Source: Cristatella mucedo
Taxonomy: Eukaryota; Bryozoa; Phylactolaemata; Cristatellidae
NCBI GenBank assembly: GCA_009760855.2
Contig: WPIO01000005.1
Coordinates: forward strand, 11,671,001-11,735,000
Direction of reading: 5' to 3'
DNA length: 64,000 nt
Shown: positions 23,405 to 34,390 of the stretch, one piece after another
Numbering within the stretch: position 1 is the stretch's first letter
How the letters are laid out: each line of letters begins with the position of its first letter
Translations under genes and position numbers: made by a program
The notes under the pieces: model-generated
Database searches by the model: none
Told to the model about the DNA's origin: nothing
Seen by the model: the letters and a program-made list of their open reading frames with translations, nothing else

Positions 23405-24431
23405 ACGAATAATAACAATAATAATATTAATGCACTTGATAAAGATTAGAGGTGACATGCACAGGTTCAGCATGCAAGTGTGGTTAGTGGCAGCATGCAC
23501 AGTGTCAGCATGCATAAGCACATGAAGGACGAATCCCAGGGACCCACTATATGCTGTCCTAAATAGATTTTTTATAAGTTCTTTTTAAATGTGGTCAAGT
23601 CAGGGGATGTTGTGACCCAAGTCGGGAGTGAGTTCCAGGTTTTGGGAGCATACGAATTAAATGCCCTCCAAAGGATTTTAGGTTTTTATGAGGAATTTGT
23701 AAACTGTCGGATTCCGAAGAGCAGGTGATACGATGCTTGGCCTGGTGGGGGAGTAGATCTGATAGGTAGGCTGGAGCCAAAGAATGAATGACCTAAAAGT
23801 GAGCGACAAAACCTTGAAGTCGATCCGTATCTTGACTGGTAGCCAGTGCAGGTCGGCAAGAAGTGGTGTGACGTGGCAACTGCGATGCTCACGACAGACA
23901 AGCCTAGCTGCAGAGTTTTGCACCAGCTGTAAGTTCCTGATTTCACATGCCGGTAGGTCAGCAAGCAGTGAGTTACAGAAGTCAAGACCGGATGTCACAA
24001 ATGCATGGACCAACTTAGACGTGGTATCCTTATCTAAACAAGCCCGAATTGTAGCAATGTTATGTGTCTGAAAGTAGGCAGACTTGATTGTGGAGCTGAT
24101 GTAGTCGTTTAACGAGAGGTCACTTTGGAACATGACACCTAGATATCGAACTGATTCAACAGGAGATATGCTGGCAGAGCCAATTTTTGAGGGTCAGCCT
24201 TTCCAATTTCTTAATCGCTCTGTGTTTGCCCATAACTAGTAAGTTAGTTTTATCATCGCTTAGTTTCAGAAAATGTGCTGGCATCCATGTGCGGATGTCA
24301 TCAATACATGAGGCAAGAAAGTTGAGAGAATTTGAGGTACTCGAAGGCAGGGAAAGATCAAAGCAAAGGTACAACTGAAGTGTCATCCACATAGAAGTGA
24401 AAGCCTAGATTGTGCTTGGCAATCACATCAG

Positions 24432-24465
<34 letters not shown>

Positions 24466-24560
24466 AACAGTGAAAGAACCGGAAGCGCTACCTTTCCCCA
24501 AAGGTAAGTCGAGGCACTGTATAAGGGTGTTAAACCGAGTAACCGGCAAGGGTAGGCAGT
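23405..24560 (-). mobile_element. LINE-A, dead copy with tail
   Basis: Minus-strand pieces: GFHFYVDDT (24.4 kb), DDKTNLLVMGKHRAIKKLER (24.2 kb), SGLDFCNSLLADLPACEI and LLADLHWLPVKIRIDFKVL (23.9-23.8 kb). The 3' UTR with repeated gtgcagcatg-type motifs and an (ATT)n end follows at 23405-23520. A GA microsatellite (24434-24462) interrupts it. Confidence 0.75.
24434..24462. repeat. (GA)n microsatellite
   Basis: About 14 GA units inside the LINE-A copy. Confidence 0.95.
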
Positions 24561-25383
24561 GTAGGGCAGGGAGTAAGTAGGGTAAGGTGGAACACCTCGA
24601 TTAATGAAGAATTCCATACTCTGTAACACGAGTGGTCTTTTCCTCAGCGAAAAACGTCCTTGCGCGACTGCACAAATTTACTTCGGCACGGGATTCCTCC
24701 GAATGGGGCCGAGAGCTATGCACATCCACCTGGCAGCCATCAGTCACAAGTGCGATTTAAGTGCTAATGCACAAGATTAAAGAATGAGTCAATTCCAAAT
24801 AGTTTGCGCGAATAGGGGATCGTGACTGAAATGCACCTGTCTTGCAACAAGTGCTCGAGTAGGGTTCGTAATACGGCAGTCCCCCTTCCAGCGCTGGCTC
24901 ACATGGAACCCAACGGGAAGCTGCGTCCGGTGAAAATGAGAACACTAGCGTAGAAGCAAAATTATCTGCTTTAATTTCGGTAAGCGTACGCAAAAAATTA
25001 CGTCAAGCATTAAAACCTCTTTATTATGACCGTAAACAGGCGAGCGATTTGGTAAGGCCACACCAACGATCAGAGGAGCATGCGGTAGCAACTGGCCCGT
25101 AGCGGCTGGTGTTGCGGTTGGATCAACGGATGTCGTGTTGCGCATGGTCAATGCTATTTCACTAAATAGAGGTAAAATGCCTCCTAATTTGGCAAGAATT
25201 AAAATTTTATTAAATTATTTAAATTCTGATTGTCTATGGAATTTCTTTATTGCCTATCGTGTGCCACCTTATACCGGTATTAGTTCAGCGTCCAATCAGT
25301 GATTCCCTTGCAGTTTCTTCGCGTTCATCGTATATCTGCCGCCAGAACGCATCTACTACTCCGGCCGTTGAATTGGCGTGAAA

Positions 25384-28300
25384 ATGGAAAATAACGGCGG
25401 CTTTACCGACGCTGTGGCACGAGCTAGACAGGTTAGTATACGTACTCGTTTGGAATTTATTAGTTCTGGATAGTAGTTCTATTCTGGCTGTCATTCAACG
25501 GCGTGGCCGCAAGCCGCCATTGTGGGCGCCTTGGGTGAGTGCGTGCCATTATTTCGGCTGTCCTTACGCTTGTTCTGCTGATACGATTTTGCTGAAATGC
25601 GTTACTCCTAAGTATTGCGTGGAGTAGCTAATGATTTAAATTGCACAGGCACGCTATTACGGGCGTGTTGTCTTCATCGCCCGCCAAGTTAATTTGGGCC
25701 ATTGCCAGTAGCCGGAAGATTTGTGTTGGGTCCGGTTGATATGACTCGGACTACTGCTCGTAGCTGCGCCTTGTTCGATTGAATTGGATAAAATCTTAAT
25801 CTATATAATTCACTGAGCTTTAAAAACTAAAGGTTTACCCTAGAGAGAGACTGATCTTGAGTCCGAAGCATTCCGGCGACCCACCGGTCCTGCGGCCGGG
25901 AGTCCGCGAGGCTGAGCGGATCTTTAGCAAAGTAGCTCAAGGGTTTAATGCGCAGCATGCCTTTTTTCGTAGGAGTAACGAAGTCACGTGTATTGTAGAT
26001 TGCTGCTAAGCTTGCTGGTGGTGGAGCACCTGTTGGCCAGGTTACATCTCCCGGTGCCGGTGGTGCGGCAGCCGTGGTAGATAAAGGTGGTAATCTTGGA
26101 TCTACGCCTGCAGGTGTGAAAAGAAGTTTTGATGATTCTGCTGGCCCGGACACCAAAAGATTCCTACCATCAGACATTGATAGTAAGTGCCCGTTGTAGT
26201 GCTATAGTGCTGTCAGACGGTGCCAACCTGTATGAGCAACCCTGTCCGTCTGGCTAGCGATGCCCTGCTGTCATGTATGTGCCACCTATTTGCATTTAAC
26301 AACAGTATGACCTCAACCAGTCGATACGATACTCGCATGACATTTCTAGTGTTGCTTGCTTATGTCGATTACTCAATAGTTGACTGTTCTGTTTCAGCAT
26401 CCGGTGGACAAAGTCGAGTCTCGGCCGACCAGCAAAGGTAATGTGCAATGCATCGATCGTATATTTGCTTGCAAGTCCTCGCACATTACTAGGTTGTTGA
26501 CCATTTTGTTATGCATTTGGAGTGCTTGCATAGGTTTGTGACCAAAGTAATTAATACTGGTTTAAATCGGTCAATTTTTATCGTATGGCTGTCAGCTGCT
26601 GTGATGTTGGTTAACGTGGAATGAATTGTTTTTGTTACGGATACTTTTGCATTTCATTACTTAGTTTGAGCCTTGCACCTAAGTAGTAGTAGGCAGTAGT
26701 AGGGTAACAGGCAATACAAAGTTTATTTCATCCTTGCAAAGCTAAATAACAGATAAGTATTTTTGGTTTATTCCTTAATTGTAGGTTATCCAGTGAATTT
26801 GTTGAAGATAATGATACTGCATCAATGAATTCGTAAGTGGTTCTCAGTGTATCAATTGGACATAGCCGATACATAATCGGCTGATAGAATTGAACAAGAG
26901 AAAAGTTTCCTACATGGTCATTCATTGTCATAGCTTTGTAGAATTTATTTTTGTAGTAACGACATGTCAGGTATGCTGGGTCAATCAGCTAATCTAGGAT
27001 CTCTTCAACCTGGAGCCAAACAGATGAGACTGGGTGTAGACAATGGTCTTTCTCCTACGATGATGTCAGCTGGTGGCTCGAATTCCATGGGTGCAGGTTC
27101 TTCAGTCACCGAGGAATATAAGATACCCGACAGGATGGTTGGCCTAGGTAAGAAAGCTTAGTATACTTTTGTGTGCTACTTCTGGTGCGTGTTTTCTTGT
27201 CGCAATATTTTGGCTCAATTCTTTGTAGTTATTGGCAAAGGAGGTGAACAGATCTCTCGGCTGCAGGTAGATTCTGGATGTCGTATACAGATTGCACCAG
27301 ATAGTGGTGGTCGTCCAGAAAGATCGTGCACTTTAAGCGGTTCTCATGAGGCCGTCGAGTAAGCCAAGTCGCTAATTGCATAAAATCGCCGGCGAATGCA
27401 CAGCAATGTTTTATATATATATATATATTTCGTGTCATGCAGGAAGGCTAAGCATCTCATTGATGAGATAATCAGGAATGCACAATCGGCCGGAACACCA
27501 GAAACGATCCCTGATGGGCAATGTCTCGTTCAGATGCTTATACCTGGTACTAAAGTTGGTCTGGTGATTGGCAAAGGTGGGGAAACAATCAGATCACTAC
27601 AGGTATGTTTTTATATTTTAAAAGATTAATTGGCACATATATTTCCTCTTCATGAAATAGATTTTTGTATCCTTATACATGCTATGCCACCTGTCATTAT
27701 AGGATCGAACCAGATGCCGCATGATAATGGTGCAAGATAGCAACCAGCCTTCAGATGTAGATAAACCATTGCGTATTACAGGGGATCCATCTCACTGCGA
27801 GGTACCTTATAGGTTTTCATTTAGCTGGAAGATTTATGTCAACGATACTGTTATAAGAAAATATGTTTGTTTTGTTAGATATTCGATTGTGGCTTGTCTA
27901 GCTGTAATAGTGTTAAGTTTTATGGTGTCTTTGGCTGTTGAGTTCTTCGCAATTACGAGCCTGTTGGTATTGTAGGAGGCCAGGCGATTGGTACAGGAGC
28001 TCCTGGATTCAAAAGACTTGCTGCCTGTATGTGTGCTGGTGTGGCATGTTGCTTCTTGCGGCTGTGAATGTATGTCCATGCACAGTGTAGCAGAGTAATT
28101 TGCATTTGTAGCCTGGGCAGAGCCCGAGTTTTGGAGAATTCCCCGGCGCTGGCTCTCGTGGAGGTGGTGGTGGTGGTGGAGGTGGCAGCAGCAGTGGAGG
28201 CCAGTTTGTGGGTGATGTATGTATTAGTTTGCCGTAATAATGGTTGTCGTGTTATTTGTTAGTGTAACCTTTGTTTTAGCCTTTTTTGGTACCTCATTCT

Positions 28301-31300
28301 GATTTGTAGATGATGGTTCCCAAATCATGTGTTGGTGTAATCATTGGTAAAGGTGGTGATATGATTAAGCGGCTTGAAGCCGACTTTAGTGTGAGAATAC
28401 AATTTAGGCAAGGTACGTCATGCTTGTTTGCAATGCCAATGTGCTGTGTTGCTTTTGATGACAGTCTTGTGCATGCTGGGCTTGTAGGGGGTTAACTATA
28501 TTTGTATGTGCTATTTATTGTAGGTGCCTAAATAATGCTTTGTTCGTATATCTAGAGCAGTGGTTCTCAACCTTCCTAATGCCTCTACCCTTAAATACAG
28601 TTCATGTTGTGGCAACCAACAATAAAATTATTGTGCAAAATGTGGAAATGCCCGTTTTTCGATAGTTTTAGGCAACCTTTGTGAAAGGGTGTTTGACCCC
28701 CTAATGGGTCGCGATTCACAGGTTGGGAACTGCTGATCTATATACTCCTGTTGCTAATACAAGTTATACTTTACTATTTATATCCAGTGGGTTACCAGTG
28801 GCCTAGTATCACGGTTTCTGGGTCTTAGCCCAAGGGTTAGGTGCTGGCTCTTCAGGAAACAGAATCTGTTTGATTCCTGCAGTATGCAGTCCTTGATTGC
28901 CCACAAGTGGTGGTGATAGCCAATAAGGTTCTTCTGCTTCTGTGCAAGCGAGTATGATATCAGCAAACATTTAAATCGACAATTGCTTAGCACTCAGTGC
29001 CATAATTACGGCAATGTGACAGTCGTTTAGCTGTGTGGGTATTAAGTATTTTGTGAATATTATCATTTTGTAACTCTAGATGACGGGTCTCCACAGAGGT
29101 GTTGCCAGGTTACTGGTTCACAAGAAAATGTATATCCTGCAATGCAAGCCATTCAGCAGCTTGTAGATGATTCGAATGTAAGTAAATGTGCTGTTACAAT
29201 GTCTGGCATACAACAGCTGTTATTCTGCAACAATTTTTAGATAATGTAAAGTGTTTTTGGATATAAGAATAGTTAAAATATTATTTCTCGTGGGTTATTA
29301 AACTTTTATTTCCTTCTTACCAGAGAGCAGATGGTATAGGTGGACGTGGAGGTATTCGCCTTCCTAACAGAGGTGGCGGAGGCGGTGGTCGTCCTGGTTT
29401 TGATGCTATGCGACCAGGTGCAGGAATGCCAAACAAAGTCCGATCAGGAGGTGACATGCAAGGCCAGATGTATCAGGAAGCTACCACAATGCGTGTGCCA
29501 GCAGAAAAATGTGGTATTATAATTGGAAAAGGTTAGTTACCCACTCGTAGTTGTGAATTCTTAGGCAATCCAGCCAGAACATTATATTTTTTTGCCGTTC
29601 TTTTCTTATTCTAGGTGGAGAAAATATTCGTGAGATATGCCGACAAACTGGTGCTCATGCAGAACTTCAGCGACAGCCGCCACCGAATCCCGGTGAAAAA
29701 ATCTTTGACATCCGTGGCACCCCAGAGCAAATACAGCATGCTATGGCTCTAATTGCTGAAAAAGCAGGCATCGTGAGTAATTTTTGCATGTTTGGTCGTT
29801 TTAAGGTCGCACCACGCCTGACTTACCAGCGCTTTAATTTCCGCAAGAAAAAACGGTCGTCAAGCTTATTCTTTGCTTTTTATTTATCAGATAATCAGTT
29901 TATTTATTATGCATACAAATTTTCTGTAAAGCCACTCCCATCAGCTCCTAGCATTATTCCTACATCTAGCAGCTATATGTATTCACGTGTACAGTTTCGT
30001 ACCAACACTTTAAAAGTTGACCAGCATTTATCAGGCTCATATCGTTTGTAATAATAGTGCATTTTAATTCAAGAATTGTAATGCTGCCAGAATTCTTTCC
30101 ACGTTAGATTTTCGTAGCTTGTTTGATAGATTAAAATTGGTGCTAGTGATCGTAATGGATTTTATTGCTATGTATCACACCTTCTGAACTTAGCAGTGTG
30201 TGACTGGCTTGATGAATAGGTGTGGTGTCAACTGAAATAATGGCTAATTCTTACTTAGTCTGGCAGTTTTTATTTGTGATATCAATTGTCCTTAATTTTA
30301 GCCACCACCAAGTTTCAGTTCATCCAGCTTGTCAAGTGGACCCGGAGGTCCTCCTATGGGTAATGCAGGATGGTTGCCACCAAATCAACCGCAGCAGCAA
30401 CCTCAACATTGGGGTCCATCTCAGAGTTATGGAGCCCCTGTTCAGCAGCAGCAGCAGCCACCGCCTCAGCAACAAGCTTCATGGGGAGGTTATAACTATA
30501 ATCAGTGGGGTGCTGGAGGTGGTGGCCAAGGAGACCAAGGTAGTAAGTGTTGACTTTTATTCTTGGAACTCAACAGGATTTGTACACTATTTCAAGCCTT
30601 GGCATTTCCTAATAGATGTTTGATTTGTATGCTAGCACTTGACTATTCACTGTAATCACTAGGACACGATCCATGGCAAGCATACTATGCCCAATACTAC
30701 CAGCCATCTGGACCTCACCAGCCACCACAGCAGCAGCAGCCACCGGTGCAACAGCCTGCTCCAGCACAGATTGTGCCGGCTCCGCAGCAGGCCCCTATGC
30801 ATCACCATCACCAGGCAGCAGCCGTGCAGCCAATGGCTCATGTACCGCAAGCTCAATCACAGACAACTCCTGCTGCAAGTAAGAATACTTATGGATGTGA
30901 GTGGTGCAGAGTTGGCATGGGCTTTTCAATGCTTTTCGAAATATTCGTGTCATGTGAACATCAATTGTTACTGTGATGATTGGTTCTTTAAGTTTAGCTT
31001 CTTGATATTTTATTTCGTCTGCAAAATCAGTGCTTGACTTTCAGTAGCTCAGTTCACTAGCAAAGAGGCATGTTCTCGCATTGTAGTAGCAATTACATCT
31101 TTCCAAAATTTCCTTAACAGGACGGTTTTTTCATTTGAAAATTAATGTATCATGCGGATCCTTGCCTAATAATAACTTCTTACCGATACCTCCTGAGATT
31201 GTATTTGCTATTTGCATCTTGTGAATGTCCAAATGCAGCTTTCCACTTTTTGTTAGTCAGATTAAGTCTGGTACGTAAAAAACATACATATGCTTTAAAT

Positions 31301-32595
31301 TAGCCTAGTTATGCAAGTTTACACTAATGGTGCATTGCAAATTTTTGCTTAGTCGACAGGTGTTACTTTTTTCTGCTTTAGGAACAGCTATTGCCTGTAT
31401 AGGTACCTCCTAATTTTATATTGACTTGGGCTGTGTTGCTATTAAGGGACCAATGCTGAACAACAACTTTTATGTCTATATCCCGGGATGTGTTGATATT
31501 GATTATCATAACGTTTAGTGCTGTCGTTGCTTTCTAGCACGTACAGTGCTTAAAGAGATCTAGTTATTCTGGTGAAGTAAGCAGTAACATAATGCTGTTT
31601 TTCTTTGTAGCTGTTCGTATATCAGTGAGCCCAAAAAAATTGGCAGAATCACATGTCAAGCTGTATGATTTCAAATGCCAGGAAAATATGCATATAGTCT
31701 GGTTAACTTATTAAGGGAAATCGTGCACAATTAACTTGTGGTTTTTTAGTGGGTTCTGAGGCACTTGTTTCAGACGGTTTTTGGTAGCACTACAAGAAAA
31801 CTAAGAAATAGCGTAGGTTGCATCTTCCCAAAAAATTAACTTCAACGGCTATCTTAGACTGAATATAGTCAAAAGTTTAAGAATTGGTTTAACAAATGCA
31901 AAGACGTCGACCAGATCTGATTCCGTGACTGCAAAAAGTTTGACATTTCAGTGTTAAACCGCAGAAATAACCGTATCTTAACAAGGTATTACAATTTTGT
32001 GTGTATGTGCTAAACCCAAAATCCAAAGAACTATATCCAAAAATTGGTCTATCGGAAAATGCATTTCCGACAATGTTAGTCCCATGGTCTGGTCGTGCAT
32101 GCTGTGATCAATGATATGTGATAAGCAATGAAATATAATTTAATAGTAGTGGGTTCGAGTCCTGCAGCGGGTCATCCTTTATTGTCGATGCTAGCGCTGG
32201 GGATAGCTTTTAATGTTGATACAACGTGTTAAATAAGCTAATATTTTGTTAGTTCAATGTTGGGCACGTGATCAAGCTGTAAGAGATTTCATAGTCTAGC
32301 CGATAGTAATCTAGAGGCTAACGTAATTCGTTCTTCCGAAGCTCACTTTTATGTTGCTGGTTAAAGAAGGTTTGTGGCTGCACTGTCAATATGTGGATTT
32401 GATTTGATTGAATCTATGGATTTTGTAGCTCTTAACCCTGTCACGGGTCAGCATGACTATTCCGAAGCATGGGCTGCATACTACCGATCTATTGGTTGTC
32501 ATGATCAAGCTGAGGCAGTGCTGGCACAGGCTCGGTCTGCAGGAATGGCTGTCGGTGGTGGGGGTGGTGGACCTATGGGCCACCAGGGTCAGTAA
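25384..32595 (+). CDS. Far-upstream-element-binding protein (FUBP/KHSRP family), four KH domains
   Basis: Nuclear single-strand DNA/RNA-binding regulator of transcription, splicing and mRNA decay. Exons: 25384-25431, 25999-26182, 26398-26437, 26785-26832, 26957-27147, 27229-27358, 27443-27602, 27703-27801, 27976-28026, 28112-28216, 28310-28412, 29080-29177, 29324-29531, 29615-29772, 30302-30542, 30663-30878, 32429-32595. All phases agree (749 codons with TAA). The N-terminus has the family helix ([17 protein letters not shown]). KH GKGG loops fall near residues 173-176 (split over an exon boundary after [12 protein letters not shown]), 257-260, 365-368 and 487-490. Gly-rich linkers flank KH3. 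The C-terminus is Gln/Pro-rich with two tyrosine motifs, [11 protein letters not shown] (~624-634) and YSEAWAAYY (~704-712), typical of FUBP activation domains. The ATG at 25384 sits in a good context (aaaATGG). The donor at 30540/30543 is ambiguous by one codon. An animal with one gene would be the pro-orthologue of FUBP1, FUBP2/KHSRP and FUBP3, so no single symbol is given. Confidence 0.95.
28558..28735. mobile_element. hAT-type miniature inverted-repeat transposon
   Basis: A 178-bp element starting CAGTGGTTCTCAACC and ending GGTTGGGAACTGCTG, an imperfect inverted-repeat pair. It is flanked by ATCTAGAG and ATCTATAT, consistent with a decayed 8-bp target duplication as hAT elements make. The inner ggtcgcgattcacagg is also characteristic of this widespread non-autonomous family. 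It is located in the FUBP intron after KH3's first exon. Confidence 0.75.
28786..28975 (+). mobile_element. SINE-B, diverged, in FUBP intron
   Basis: gtgggttaccagtggcctag, tgtttgattcctgcagtatg (B-box region), gtggtggtgatagccaataa, ttctgcttctgtgcaagcga. Confidence 0.6.
32144..32256 (+). mobile_element. SINE-B 3' part in last FUBP intron
   Basis: tagtgggttcgagtcctgca (B box), gcgggtcatcctttattgtc, gctggggatagcttttaatg, gttaaataagctaatatttt. Confidence 0.6.
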
Positions 32596-33101
32596 CATGC
32601 TCAAGACTGGTGACATAAGTACTAGGTTGGTATTAATAATCTTCCTTTTTGTGCAGCTGTAGATTTTGCGCATGCAAATTGGCTCCTTCTATTTAAAGCT
32701 TATGTCGCCCCGGATTTCTAGCTTGTTGGCTTGGTATCTTCTTATGATAGTGGCTCCATAGTGCATTATTATCCTGCATATGAAATTAGATATATATCGT
32801 ATTAACTGCACCATTGCAATGGCATTGACAATCCATTAGTGATAACACGCTGAACCTCATCAAGTGCTGGTTGGTTCTTCGTCTGCCCATATATTGCTGT
32901 AACACATTGTAAGTAATAACGCTTTGGGTTTGCCTATATTTTGTTGATGTTGAACTTCAACGGCTTAGGATAGTTATTGCCTGTGAGTACATTTCTAAGT
33001 TTCGACGGCAAGTGACAGTTTGATGAATTGCAAGCATTTGCTGAAGATGGGATGATGAAATAATGAATGACATTACTCGTGTGTGGCATGCTTTCCTGTA
33101 G

Positions 33102-33232
33102 CCTTAGTGGCGTCAGCCCTGCTGCAGCTACTCTGCCCAGGGTTACATGCTGCGGACTTCGCTGCAGCTTATCAACGGCTGAGAACAGCTGGTCTTCTAT
33201 CAGCTCTCACGTGGCAAAAGACCAAAAGGTGA
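33102..33232 (+). other. Possible alternative terminal exon of the FUBP gene
   Basis: A ctttcctgtag acceptor is followed by an open frame of 42 codons ending in TGA, rich in Leu and Ala (LVASALLQLLCPGL, AAYQRLRTAGLL). A donor-like gtcagt at 32588 inside the last FUBP exon (after CACCAGG) would join it in frame: one base is left over there and two lead here. I know no FUBP isoform with this tail, and it may be chance or plain 3' UTR. Confidence 0.2.
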
Positions 33233-34364
33233 ATTGTGCAGTGTGCACAGTAAAACGTGTTGGGTTGTACTCGGTATCAGCCGTGATGTAGTGTTAGCAA
33301 CTGCATCAAAGTAAGTGACATCTGGCAGCAGAGCCAGCATGGGCTGTTATACTGCTCGTGCTGCTGCTGCTGCCAGTATTGTTGTTGCTATATTTCGGAG
33401 AATGTTACGTATGAAGTTGTCGTTACGTTGCGTCTAGGTTTTCGTGCGCCTGTGTGCTTGTTGAGAGTTTTCTAGTTTATTGGTGTGGCAGAATGATGAA
33501 ATATACGATATTGGTTATGGTATTGCACTAAATACTTGAACCTTAGTGATGCTTAACCTGAGCACAGGTAGTCGATTGATGGTAATCATTTCCCCCTCCC
33601 GAGGCTCCGAGGTTTTATATAGTCGATTGATATCTATCGTTTCCCTTTTTTGCCTCCAGGGTTTTGTAAGTGGTGTGTTAGCTGTTTTACCACCTAGGTT
33701 TACAACTAGTTGCACGTGTGGTTGTTTTCCCTGATCAGGGTTCACTTAAGCTTTGTCATTTATTTAGCAAGCTGCAGGCTTGGATATATTCATTTCCTCT
33801 ATGGATTAGGAAATATAAGTAGTTCTTTTTGGCCTTTCTAGTTCTGTGTCCCTTCCCGATAACTAAAAGTACTTTCCTTCACAGTTTAGCCTCTTTCCCC
33901 GGAGGTGAGTTAGTCGTCCCAATTCAACTGCAGTGCATGCGCGCGTACTTCATTGACGGTGCTGATTCTAAGCTTGTCTTCTCTTTTAGATTGGTCATCA
34001 AATTCAACGTGGTGACTGTTCAGTGCTGTGAAATGGCTGCAGTGTTAAAATAGTTGCATTCATGCATATTTCATCCAAAAATGCATCTGTTTTGCACGGT
34101 TCCTCTTTTCAAGCCTTTCGACGTTACCTTTGGCACTTCCTTGCACAGTTGAGGTGTCTTACCTCGCTGTGTAATGTTAAAATGATGCTCGATGTCACTT
34201 TCTTGGTCTAGTGCACCTTCCACTCGATCTACCACCTACTTGAGACTCAAGCTGATGGTTTCATGCTTGTAAGTAGCAGAAAGCAAAGATTCCATTTATC
34301 AATACAGCTTGGTTTGACCATAGTGGTCCGTGAAATCTTGTGTATATATCCGTATGTGATAAAA

Positions 34365-34370
34365 AATAAA
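34365..34370 (+). terminator. Probable FUBP polyadenylation signal
   Basis: AATAAA in an A-rich context. It is the first canonical hexamer I found after the FUBP stop at 32595 and implies a 3' UTR of about 1.8 kb. A minus-strand TTTATT lies 20 nt further on, so the site could serve convergent transcription. Confidence 0.5.
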
Positions 34371-34390
34371 CAGCTGTACATTAAAATGTT

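Larger units (their letters stand above)
18183..25383. other. ODR4-FUBP spacer
   Basis: No gene seen. Mostly LINE-A debris, SINEs and microsatellites as listed. The last ~750 bp before the FUBP start codon (24,640-25,383) is low-copy and should hold its promoter and 5' UTR; I see no TATA box I would defend. Confidence 0.5.
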
